Shown: in pieces, positions 15,459-23,562 of the stretch
How positions within the stretch are numbered: position 1 is the first letter of the stretch
How the letters are laid out: the number at the start of each line of letters is the position of its first letter
NCBI GenBank assembly: GCA_019411365.1
Contig: DXQT01000001.1
Location: 30,687 to 94,686, forward strand
DNA from: Roseburia sp.
Lineage (GTDB): Bacteria; Bacillota_A; Clostridia; Lachnospirales; Lachnospiraceae
Direction: 5' to 3'
Length of the DNA stretch: 64,000 nt
Notes under the pieces: model-generated
Told to the model about the DNA's origin: nothing
Databases searched by the model: none
What the model saw: the letters and a program-made list of their open reading frames with translations, nothing else
Translations under genes and position numbers: made by a program

Positions 15459-17291
15459 ATGAAGAAAAAATTTGTCCCTATTTTGGCTGCCGGCGCTCTG
15501 ATCGTCGTCATTATCTGTTTTATGCTTCTCGGAAGCATCATAGAAAAATATACACCTTCCAAAGAACATATGAATTTATCTGATTATTATAATCTGTCCG
15601 GCGAACAGGACGTAGCCCTGATCTTAGATAACCAGATTCTCGACGCAAAAGGAAAACTCCTTAACGGAACTGTCTATCTTGATTATGAAACTGTATGTTC
15701 TTATCTGAATGACCGTTTTTACTGGGATCACAATGAAAACAAACTTCTTTACACAACTGCAACAGATTTGATTTCTGCGGATGCAGACAGTACCAGCTAT
15801 TATGTGACAAAGGATTCTCATTCCTTAGATCACCCAATTGTCAAGGCGGATGCCCAGACTGCATATATCGCAATCGACTTTTTAAAACTGTACTCCGATT
15901 TCTCCTATGAAGTACTTGACTCACCAAACCGTGTAATTCTTACGACTGCCTGGGGTGACTACACCACTGCGCCGGCGAAGCAAAAAACACAGCTCCGTCA
16001 AAAAGGCGGCATCAAGAGTCCGATCCTCGCAGATATTGGCAAAAACACGGAAGTTACCGTTTTAGAAACAGGAGATACCTGGACAAAAGTATCCACTGCA
16101 GAAGGAATCATCGGATATATCAAATCAAAAGCACTTGGCGCAACATCCACAAAAACGCTGACCAGCGATTATGTTGCGGAAGAATTTACACATATAAAAA
16201 AAGATTTTAAGATCAATATGGCATGGCATCAGATCACAAACGCAGATGCCAATACAACCATTGCATCCGTGCTTCAGAACACCAAGGGGATCAATGTTAT
16301 CTCCCCTACATGGTTTTACCTGAATGACAATAACGGAAACATTGCCTCACTTGCAAGCTCCGACTATGTAAATTACTGCCACCAGAAAGGTATTGAAGTC
16401 TGGGCACTTGTAAGCAATCTGGAAAACAAAGATGTCGACACCACATCCGTTTTAACTTATACATCCAAACGTGAGAACCTGATCAATAACCTGATCTCCG
16501 CAGCTATTCAATATAATTTTGACGGTATCAATGTTGACTTTGAAGCATTAAGTTCTGAAGTCGGTGACTCTTATATTCAGTTCATACGGGAGTTGTCATT
16601 AAAATGTGCAAACAATGGCATTGTTCTTTCCGTGGACGATTATGTTCCCAGTAGTTTTACTGCATTCTATAATCGCGCAGAACAGGCAACTTTTGCAGAC
16701 TATGTTGTTGTCATGGCATACGATGAACATTATGCCGGTTCTGAGGAAGCAGGATCTGTAGCTTCGATCGGCTTTGTAAAAGAAGGCGTTGCCAATACCT
16801 TAAAAGAAGTTCCGGCAGATCAGCTGATCTTAGGCATGCCGTTTTATGCCCGTGTATGGTCCGAGACACCTGTTGATGACACCACAGGTGCTGACAGCAC
16901 AACACAGACATCCGATAACAATAATAACGACACTGATGAAACAGACAATGCTGCTGCCGATGCCCAGGCTGCCGATGAAGCTGCTGGCACCAGTGACTCA
17001 GCCGACAGCTATCAGCTTTTTACACTGGATTCCTATGCAACAAGCATGTCAGAGATTCAAAAACTGATCAGTACAAATGCTGCCGAACCGGTATGGTCAG
17101 ACATTGACGGTCAATATTATGTACAATACGAAAACAATGGTATCACTTACAAAATATGGGTGGAGAATGCTGCTTCCCTGGAAGAGAAATTAAAAGTCCT
17201 TCAGGAAAACCAGCTTGCCGGCGGCTCCTTCTGGAAACTTGGTTTAGAGCTGCCTTCTATCTGGGACACTATCATTAAATACATCAATTAA
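15459..17291 (+). CDS. GH18 family cell-wall hydrolase with SH3 domain
   Basis: A 610-residue membrane-anchored protein. A transmembrane helix (about 8-28) is followed by a copper-amine-oxidase-N-like region (about 50-155), an SH3-type domain (about 178-225, GDTWTKVSTAEGIIGYIKS) and a GH18 barrel (about 245-605). The active-site strand reads DGINVDFE (355-362), keeping the catalytic Glu362 with Asn instead of the middle Asp, as in YaaH/SleL-type peptidoglycan N-acetylglucosaminidases. Residues about 470-518 are a low-complexity Asp/Thr/Ala/Asn-rich insertion in the barrel. It probably trims peptidoglycan outside the cell. A CwlD-like amidase gene follows, separated by a terminator. Confidence 0.85.
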   Translation: MKKKFVPILAAGALIVVIICFMLLGSIIEKYTPSKEHMNLSDYYNLSGEQDVALILDNQILDAKGKLLNGTVYLDYETVCSYLNDRFYWDHNENKLLYTTATDLISADADSTSYYVTKDSHSLDHPIVKADAQTAYIAIDFLKLYSDFSYEVLDSPNRVILTTAWGDYTTAPAKQKTQLRQKGGIKSPILADIGKNTEVTVLETGDTWTKVSTAEGIIGYIKSKALGATSTKTLTSDYVAEEFTHIKKDFKINMAWHQITNADANTTIASVLQNTKGINVISPTWFYLNDNNGNIASLASSDYVNYCHQKGIEVWALVSNLENKDVDTTSVLTYTSKRENLINNLISAAIQYNFDGINVDFEALSSEVGDSYIQFIRELSLKCANNGIVLSVDDYVPSSFTAFYNRAEQATFADYVVVMAYDEHYAGSEEAGSVASIGFVKEGVANTLKEVPADQLILGMPFYARVWSETPVDDTTGADSTTQTSDNNNNDTDETDNAAADAQAADEAAGTSDSADSYQLFTLDSYATSMSEIQKLISTNAAEPVWSDIDGQYYVQYENNGITYKIWVENAASLEEKLKVLQENQLAGGSFWKLGLELPSIWDTIIKYIN

Positions 17292-17333
17292 ATACAATCA
17301 TTCAAATATTCAATCATTTTATTATGACATAAA

Positions 17334-17380
17334 CCCCGGATATCGTGAATATTTTATAAAAACGATACTCCGGGGTTTTT
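17334..17380 (+). terminator. Terminator directly abutting the amidase start codon
   Basis: CCCCGGATATCGT (17334-17346) pairs with ACGATACTCCGGGG (17362-17375, one bulge) and is followed by TTTTT (17376-17380), then immediately the ATG of the next gene at 17381. The GGGG of the right arm is the only ribosome-binding-like sequence for that gene. Confidence 0.85.
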
Positions 17381-18145
17381 ATGAAAAAAAAGATAGAACT
17401 TATCATGGCTGTCTGTCTGGTGATCGCCGCATTTTTTCTTGGAAGTCAAAGCGCCATACTTGTACAAAACAGTCACATAGACACAAAAGGCACACCGGAC
17501 ACAGATTCCGCACATAATACAGAGCTTACCGGGGACACCGGACAGACCAGCTCACCTTCCGGTAATTTATCGATCGTGATCGATGCCGGGCACGGCGGTA
17601 TCGATCCCGGCAAAGTCGGCACCAATGACGCACTGGAAAAGGACATCAATCTTGCACTGGCACTGAAACTTCGGGATAAATTCAAGCAGGATTCCATCCG
17701 GATTATCCTAACACGCGACTCGGACATCGGTCTTTATTCTGAGGGAAACACCAACAAAAAAGCGGAAGATATGCAAAACCGCTGTAAAATCATCACGGAG
17801 GCAGCCCCCATCTTTACGGTCAGCCTGCACCAGAACAGCTATCCGTCTCCGGAAGTCTGCGGTGCACAGGTATTTTATTTTGGTCAGTCGCAGGATGGAA
17901 AAAAACTGGCAGATACGATCCAGGACAGCCTGATCGCAAATGTTGATCCTGATAATCACCGCGTTGCAAAAGCAAATGAAAGCTATTATCTGCTCAAAAA
18001 AACACCCACACCTACCGTTATTGTAGAGTGTGGGTTTCTAAGTAATCCGACAGAGGCAGATCTTCTTTTGACAGACGACTACCAAAATAAGCTCGTAAAT
18101 GCCATATATATCGGTATACAAAATTATCTATCGGAATCCATGTAG
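17381..18145 (+). CDS. N-acetylmuramoyl-L-alanine amidase, CwlD-like
   Basis: A 254-residue exported amidase_3 enzyme: signal anchor (about 5-27), Ser/Thr-rich linker, then the catalytic domain with zinc ligands His71 (DAGHGG), Glu86 (ALEKDIN) and His150 (SLHQNSYP) and catalytic Glu216 (VECGFLSN). It cleaves the bond between N-acetylmuramic acid and L-alanine in peptidoglycan. CwlD in spore-formers makes muramic delta-lactam; that specific role is not shown here. The ATG follows the T run of a terminator with no free ribosome binding site, so expression may depend on read-through that melts the hairpin. Confidence 0.88.
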   Translation: MKKKIELIMAVCLVIAAFFLGSQSAILVQNSHIDTKGTPDTDSAHNTELTGDTGQTSSPSGNLSIVIDAGHGGIDPGKVGTNDALEKDINLALALKLRDKFKQDSIRIILTRDSDIGLYSEGNTNKKAEDMQNRCKIITEAAPIFTVSLHQNSYPSPEVCGAQVFYFGQSQDGKKLADTIQDSLIANVDPDNHRVAKANESYYLLKKTPTPTVIVECGFLSNPTEADLLLTDDYQNKLVNAIYIGIQNYLSESM

Positions 18146-18160
18146 TCCGAAAATCAATTT

Positions 18161-21100
18161 TTATGCCTCCTGTGCGAGTGTTCCTTTTACTGCTTTGATA
18201 AAATGCTCTGCAATTCCATACAAACGTGAGGTCTGCACACGGTAAGTATCCTGATCCTCAGAGGTCGGAGTTTCATTCTTTGCATCGACTCCAAACGCTC
18301 CCATGGAGAAATGATTCAGATCAAGGTCCTTTATGTGTGCACAGTGTAATTCTGTAACATCATCATTCTCTCCGCCAAGCGAATCCATAAGATTCTGTGC
18401 CTGTTCTTCAAAGAGTTCTGCCGTCTCCTCTGAATCTGTGGCGACCAGTCCATGTATACCATCTTCCTTTGCCTGGAATGTCGCCGCGATCTTTCCGCGC
18501 AATTCACTTTCCATCATTATATCGACGATTCCTTTTTTGTCCACACCGCGCACGATTTTAACAGAAACATTCATAAGTTCATCATTGACCATTACTGGAA
18601 CAGCATACTGCTCTTCTTTTGCAAGAATACTGTTTACGGAAAGCTGCGCGGAAAGCATTTTCATCTCACGCACATCAAGACTCGTCACATGATCGCTGTT
18701 TATCATCGTCTTCATCACATTTTCTGCGAGTTCGCCTAACTTCTCCTGCGCAGCCGCCATATCTGCCGGTTCTGAAACAGCTTCTCCAAATTCCTCTAAC
18801 AATTCCTGCTTAATTGCTTCTAAATCATCCGCATCTACCTGATTGTCTCCATTGTGGTCTGCCATACTGCTTCCAAAAATCTTACGAAACATCTGATTAC
18901 GCTGGTTGAGCATGGATTCCATTGCCAGCACATTTGATATTGTATTTGGAATATCATATTTATCCAAAATACGATAAATACTCTCATCCGCATTTGCTGC
19001 CTGCTCTAACTGCGCAAGCTGCTCTTTTGCATAATCTGCATCAATGCCACTCTCATCTGCCTGTTCTTTTGCCAGCTCCAGCGCTGCTTTAAATTCCTCC
19101 GGCGTCATGTTCTCCCAGTCAGAATCCTGATCAAACAACACTTTCGCACGCTCCGGTGTCAGTAATTCCGAAGCATCTTTTAAGCAGTTATTCTGATAGG
19201 CTGCCTCAATCTGATCCGTAATCGAGCTGCCATTGGATGTCCCGGATACGCCATTAAAATCAGAATCTACAGAATAATCCATCTTATTGCTGCGTTTTTC
19301 AGACCGCACAGCTGTCAGAAGATTTTTCATCGTAAGGGGCGATCCCTGCTGTATCAGTGCACCGATTGCTGCACCATCTGTATTTTCTACCTGTCGGATC
19401 AGACGATAGATTCCTATATAAGAGCTTCGCTCCTCCTCACTGATTTCGTGATTCTGTTCCATTTTCCAGAGATATTCACTGAATCTACGGTTATCCTCCC
19501 TACCAGACTCCTCGCTCTTAATATTCTCTGCCTCCTGGTTTAACGATGTAAAATCCATTTCCAGTGGGTTGATCCCACGTTTTATCATCTGTGTAACAAC
19601 CGCCGGAGTCATATTTTTAAAGACACGCTGCACTTCTTCATCTGCTGCTTTCATCTGAAACACAGAATCCTGGGTGATCTCGATACTGTTATATCCAAGA
19701 ATCCGAACCGCACGACGGTTTTCATCCGTCAGTTCCATATCAAGGTCGTTTAAAATATCATCCACGTTACGGAATGCCTTCTGGATGGAATCCCCCAGAT
19801 CAGTTCTCGGTGCTGTCATCAGGGTCTCATACTGCTGACTTGCCTTTTCAAAAGAACTTTTCAGTTCCATACCGGCTTTATGGACACCATTGATCGTCGA
19901 CACCTCGGCATCTTTCATTCCAAGCACATATGCCGGAACATAACGCATATCGGAAACTTTTTTATCGACCTCTCTAAAAAGTTCCACCTGCTCGTCGTTC
20001 ACATCCACACCTTCAGATATCAGGAGATTTTTATAATATGCATTTTCCTGATCCTTCAGCTGTTCCACCAGTTTTACCAACGGCTCGGTGTCAATGGAAA
20101 CCCCCTGTTTTAATAGACGGTAATTTGCTTCCACCGTCATTGCAAGACGAATTTCTTCTAACTGTCTGCGTGCCGTCAGAAGCTGCTGCCCTTTTGGGGT
20201 ATAACTCTCGTTCGCAATGCTCTGCGCTGCATCCTCACTCTGAGCTTCAGGTGATGCCACAGTTCCCACCGTCTGGCTTTCTGATGCCGCCGTTCCCGAT
20301 GTCCGATTTGCCGCAGCTTCCCTTAAACTGTCCAGGGTAAGTGGCAATCCTTTTTCCACGATATAAGCAAGATCTTCATCCGTGGCATTTTCTACGGTAT
20401 CCACAGCGTCTTTCGCCTGCTCCATCCATGTATAGCCGGACAGGATCACCGCATCCTGTGCGCTTTTCCCTTCGCTGACCGCCTCTGCTGCAAGTGCGGC
20501 AATATCTTCTGCCCCCGTGGTCAGTCCCGTCTGGCGCAGAGCCTGTGCATAAGTAAGATTCTCCTTCGTCAGCGGTATATCATTTTCTAACATCCACTTA
20601 CTGGTTGCAATGGTATCATCATTTACTTCCAGTCCTGCTGATGCGATCACGTTTTTCACCTGTGGAAGGAAGGACGAAATATCCTGCTGTTCTGCCGAAA
20701 TATAGCCTGCACTTGCAGAATGCTCAGCAAAATATATATTTCGCACCGTAGGCTCTAACCGATTATCAATCAGATATTTTACAGCGCCATCATCCAATGC
20801 GGATAAAGAATCCGCCATATTTACTGTCTCTGCGATCTGTTTAAAATTATCATCCGCAAGCGGCAGATCCGCTTCCCGCAGACTGTTTGCGATCTGAACT
20901 GCAAGTTCCGGACTGCCCGTGATCTGTGCAAGCTGTTCGAGATCAAGATCATCTCCAAATTTAGAAATATCCACCCCCGCCTTTGCCAGCTGTGCTTTGA
21001 TCTTATCCGTCACGGTCACGATCTTATTGCTCGTGGTATCATCCAGCGAAAAGCCATCCTCCTGCATTTTTTCATAATCTTCCGGTGAAGTAGTTTCCGC

Positions 21101-21370
21101 AAGCACAGCCATCTGTGCTTTTCGCTCGCCTGCATCCATGGAACCGGACTGCTCTATTTCATCTATGACCGTCTTTTTCTCTTCTTTTGCCGGATTCAGA
21201 TAAGTAATCTCTTTTGCCTGAAAAGACGTAGTTCCTGCAGATTTTTTACTACTCTCTGTCTTTACCGCATCCGCAAACATCTGAATTCCGTTTTTTTCTT
21301 CCACGGCGCCTGTCTGCGGCATTAAATCCATCACGCCCTTATTCTGCTGCTGTTGGTTATCTATTCTCAT
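18161..21370 (-). CDS. Large repeat protein, DUF6240-like, with EF-hand-type loop
   Basis: A 1069-residue, acidic, helix-rich protein with no signal peptide or transmembrane segment. It is reminiscent of the DUF6240 family of Lachnospiraceae. A short motif recurs: ADLPLADDNFKQ (about 165), NDIPLTKENLTYAQ (262), KGLPLTLDSLREA (340), GINPLEMDFTSL (600), GSPLTMKNLLTA (675) and DIPNTISNVLAME (about 815), each closing a helical unit. Near residue 836 lies DHNGDNQVDADD, a complete EF-hand-type calcium loop. The Gln-rich start (DNQQQQNK) resembles exported flagellar hook-length proteins; a FliK-like role is speculation. It has GGAG in front of its ATG. Confidence 0.65.
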   Translation of the reverse strand: MRIDNQQQQNKGVMDLMPQTGAVEEKNGIQMFADAVKTESSKKSAGTTSFQAKEITYLNPAKEEKKTVIDEIEQSGSMDAGERKAQMAVLAETTSPEDYEKMQEDGFSLDDTTSNKIVTVTDKIKAQLAKAGVDISKFGDDLDLEQLAQITGSPELAVQIANSLREADLPLADDNFKQIAETVNMADSLSALDDGAVKYLIDNRLEPTVRNIYFAEHSASAGYISAEQQDISSFLPQVKNVIASAGLEVNDDTIATSKWMLENDIPLTKENLTYAQALRQTGLTTGAEDIAALAAEAVSEGKSAQDAVILSGYTWMEQAKDAVDTVENATDEDLAYIVEKGLPLTLDSLREAAANRTSGTAASESQTVGTVASPEAQSEDAAQSIANESYTPKGQQLLTARRQLEEIRLAMTVEANYRLLKQGVSIDTEPLVKLVEQLKDQENAYYKNLLISEGVDVNDEQVELFREVDKKVSDMRYVPAYVLGMKDAEVSTINGVHKAGMELKSSFEKASQQYETLMTAPRTDLGDSIQKAFRNVDDILNDLDMELTDENRRAVRILGYNSIEITQDSVFQMKAADEEVQRVFKNMTPAVVTQMIKRGINPLEMDFTSLNQEAENIKSEESGREDNRRFSEYLWKMEQNHEISEEERSSYIGIYRLIRQVENTDGAAIGALIQQGSPLTMKNLLTAVRSEKRSNKMDYSVDSDFNGVSGTSNGSSITDQIEAAYQNNCLKDASELLTPERAKVLFDQDSDWENMTPEEFKAALELAKEQADESGIDADYAKEQLAQLEQAANADESIYRILDKYDIPNTISNVLAMESMLNQRNQMFRKIFGSSMADHNGDNQVDADDLEAIKQELLEEFGEAVSEPADMAAAQEKLGELAENVMKTMINSDHVTSLDVREMKMLSAQLSVNSILAKEEQYAVPVMVNDELMNVSVKIVRGVDKKGIVDIMMESELRGKIAATFQAKEDGIHGLVATDSEETAELFEEQAQNLMDSLGGENDDVTELHCAHIKDLDLNHFSMGAFGVDAKNETPTSEDQDTYRVQTSRLYGIAEHFIKAVKGTLAQEA

Positions 21371-21483
21371 GATCCGACTCTCCTTGTCATTTCTGTTCTT
21401 ACATACTTTCCGTACAGTTTTTCCTTGCCTGATTTCTGCTTTTCACTCAGTTATATCTGACCAATCCGGTTATATCAGGACAA

Positions 21484-21524
21484 AAGAATGGCGCATACTT
21501 TCACTTCCCTGAAATATCTGCGCC
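21484..21524 (-). terminator. Probable glgB terminator
   Basis: On the minus strand GGCGCA (21524-21519) and TGCGCC (21495-21490), with an inner TTTCA/TGAAA stem, are followed by ATTCTTTTG. A second hairpin, GCTGATGTAT/ATACATCAGC (21532-21541, 21549-21558), lies nearer to glgB. The rest of 21371-21616 shows nothing else. Confidence 0.5.
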
Positions 21525-21616
21525 ATCCATAGCTGATGTATATATCGGATACATCAGCACATTTATTAAGTTTTTCGATACGATTCCAAACGCTGTTCTG
21601 CTATTTTATACAGTTC

Positions 21617-23515
21617 TTAATAGCGGAATACTGCCACACCAAAGCCCGGAAGCGGATATGCAAACGAGTATGGTCTTCCATCACATTCCTTCGACACAGA
21701 TTTATAATTTACCGGACGCTCTTTGCCGCTTCCGCCAAATTCTGCATCGTCACTGTTTAAAATCAGTTTATAAGTCTTGTGTTTTGGTACGCCTACGCGG
21801 TAGTCGCTGCGTTCCACCGGTGTAAAATTGCATACAAAAAGCAGATTATTCTTTCCGTCTTTGCTCTTTCTGATAAAGCTGAAAATACTGCGCTCAGCAT
21901 CATTTGCATTGATCCATTCAAATCCACCCCAGCTGCTGTCAAGTTCATAGAGTGCCGGATTTTTCTGATAAATATGTAATAATTTCTTTACCCAGTTCTG
22001 CATATGCTTATGATCCGGGTTTTCCAGCAGATACCAGTCTAATTCTCTCGCCTCACTCCACTCCTGAAGCTGTGCAAATTCCTGTCCCATAAACAGAAGT
22101 TTTTTGCCAGGATGTCCCATCATAAACGCATAGCCGACCATCAGATTTTTAAATTTATCTTCCATCTCGCCCGGCATCTTATTGATCATGGAACATTTCA
22201 GATGTACCACTTCGTCATGGGAAAGCACAAGAATGTATTTCTCACTCTCGTTATAACTCATGGCAAAAGTCATTTTGTGGTGATTATCTTTGCGGAAATA
22301 CGGATCAAGTTTCATATAATCCAGGAAATCATGCATCCATCCCATATTCCATTTATAACTGAAATTCAGTCCGTCATCTTCCACACGGCCGGTGACTTTC
22401 GGCCATGCCGTAGATTCCTCAGCGATCATGACTGCTCCCGGGTTTCTTCCAAGGATCAGTGTATTGACATGCTTAAAAAACTCCACTGCCTCAAGATTCT
22501 TATTATCACCGTATTTATTCGGAACCCACTGTCCCGGCTGCTTTCCATAATCCAGATATAACATAGATGCCACTGCATCCACACGCAGCCCGTCAATATG
22601 ATAATGCTCGATCCACATCAATGCACTGCCGATCAGGAAATTCTTTACTTCATTCTTGCCGTAATCAAATATCTTTGTACCCCAGTCCGGATGTTCTCCT
22701 TTTCTTGGATCCGCATATTCATACAGACATGTTCCATCAAACTCAGCCAGTCCATGTGCATCTTTCGGGAAATGCGCCGGCACCCAGTCTAGGATCACAC
22801 TGATCTTGTGCTTGTGACATTCATTGATAAAATATGCAAAATCCTGCGGCGTTCCATAACGGGAAGTCGGTGCATAATAACCGGTTACCTGATATCCCCA
22901 GGAACCGTCAAACGGATACTCAGAAATACCCATCAGCTCAATATGTGTATATCCCATCTCCTTCACATACGGGATCAGATATTTCACAAGATCCCTATAA
23001 CTGTAAAATCCGTCATCCTCTCTGCCCGGATGGCGCATCCAGGATCCCGGATGTACCTCGTAGATCGCCATAGGTTTTGCATAGATATCTTTGGTCTTTG
23101 CACGCTCTTCCATCCATTTTTCATCGGTCCACTTAAAATGCTCTATATCCGTGACGGCAGATGCCGTTCCCGGACGAAGCTCTGCATAATTTGCATATGG
23201 ATCCGCCTTATAGAGCCGTTTTCCATCTTTCGTCTCTATCAGGTATTTATACAGTGCACCTTCCTCGATCCCCGGAATAAACAATTCGAATATTCCCATG
23301 GTATCCGGCTCTAACCTTGTCATTTCATCTGCCGTTTCATCCCATCCGTTAAAAGAACCAATCACCCATATTCTTGCGGCATTCGGAGCCCACACATCAA
23401 AACATACTCCACGAATTCCATATTGATCCGTAAAATGAGCCCCCAGTTTCCGGTAAATCTCGTAATGCGTCGCCTGTCCAAATAAATAGCGATCCAACTC
23501 TGAAAAATTAGCCAT
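21617..23515 (-). CDS. glgB: 1,4-alpha-glucan branching enzyme
   Basis: A 632-residue GH13 branching enzyme. The N-terminal CBM48 (VCFDVWAPNAARIWVIGSFNGWD) is followed by the catalytic barrel with the nucleophile Asp in GLRVDAVASMLY, the acid/base Glu in MIAEESTAWP and the transition-state Asp in LSHDEVVH, and a C-terminal beta domain (FVCNFTPVERSDYRVGVP). It makes alpha-1,6 branches in glycogen in the cytosol. No other glycogen genes are in the window. It lies 47 bases downstream of the TPR/P-loop gene and may share its transcript. Confidence 0.95.
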   Translation of the reverse strand: MANFSELDRYLFGQATHYEIYRKLGAHFTDQYGIRGVCFDVWAPNAARIWVIGSFNGWDETADEMTRLEPDTMGIFELFIPGIEEGALYKYLIETKDGKRLYKADPYANYAELRPGTASAVTDIEHFKWTDEKWMEERAKTKDIYAKPMAIYEVHPGSWMRHPGREDDGFYSYRDLVKYLIPYVKEMGYTHIELMGISEYPFDGSWGYQVTGYYAPTSRYGTPQDFAYFINECHKHKISVILDWVPAHFPKDAHGLAEFDGTCLYEYADPRKGEHPDWGTKIFDYGKNEVKNFLIGSALMWIEHYHIDGLRVDAVASMLYLDYGKQPGQWVPNKYGDNKNLEAVEFFKHVNTLILGRNPGAVMIAEESTAWPKVTGRVEDDGLNFSYKWNMGWMHDFLDYMKLDPYFRKDNHHKMTFAMSYNESEKYILVLSHDEVVHLKCSMINKMPGEMEDKFKNLMVGYAFMMGHPGKKLLFMGQEFAQLQEWSEARELDWYLLENPDHKHMQNWVKKLLHIYQKNPALYELDSSWGGFEWINANDAERSIFSFIRKSKDGKNNLLFVCNFTPVERSDYRVGVPKHKTYKLILNSDDAEFGGSGKERPVNYKSVSKECDGRPYSFAYPLPGFGVAVFRY

Positions 23516-23562
23516 ACCCTTACACCCCTTTATTTTTATGTCATGATTATAGCCTGTATATT

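Noticed and set aside
22112..22561. 149-codon plus-strand frame inside glgB
   Set aside because: It is antisense to the conserved catalytic domain of the branching enzyme, with no site or recognisable domain.
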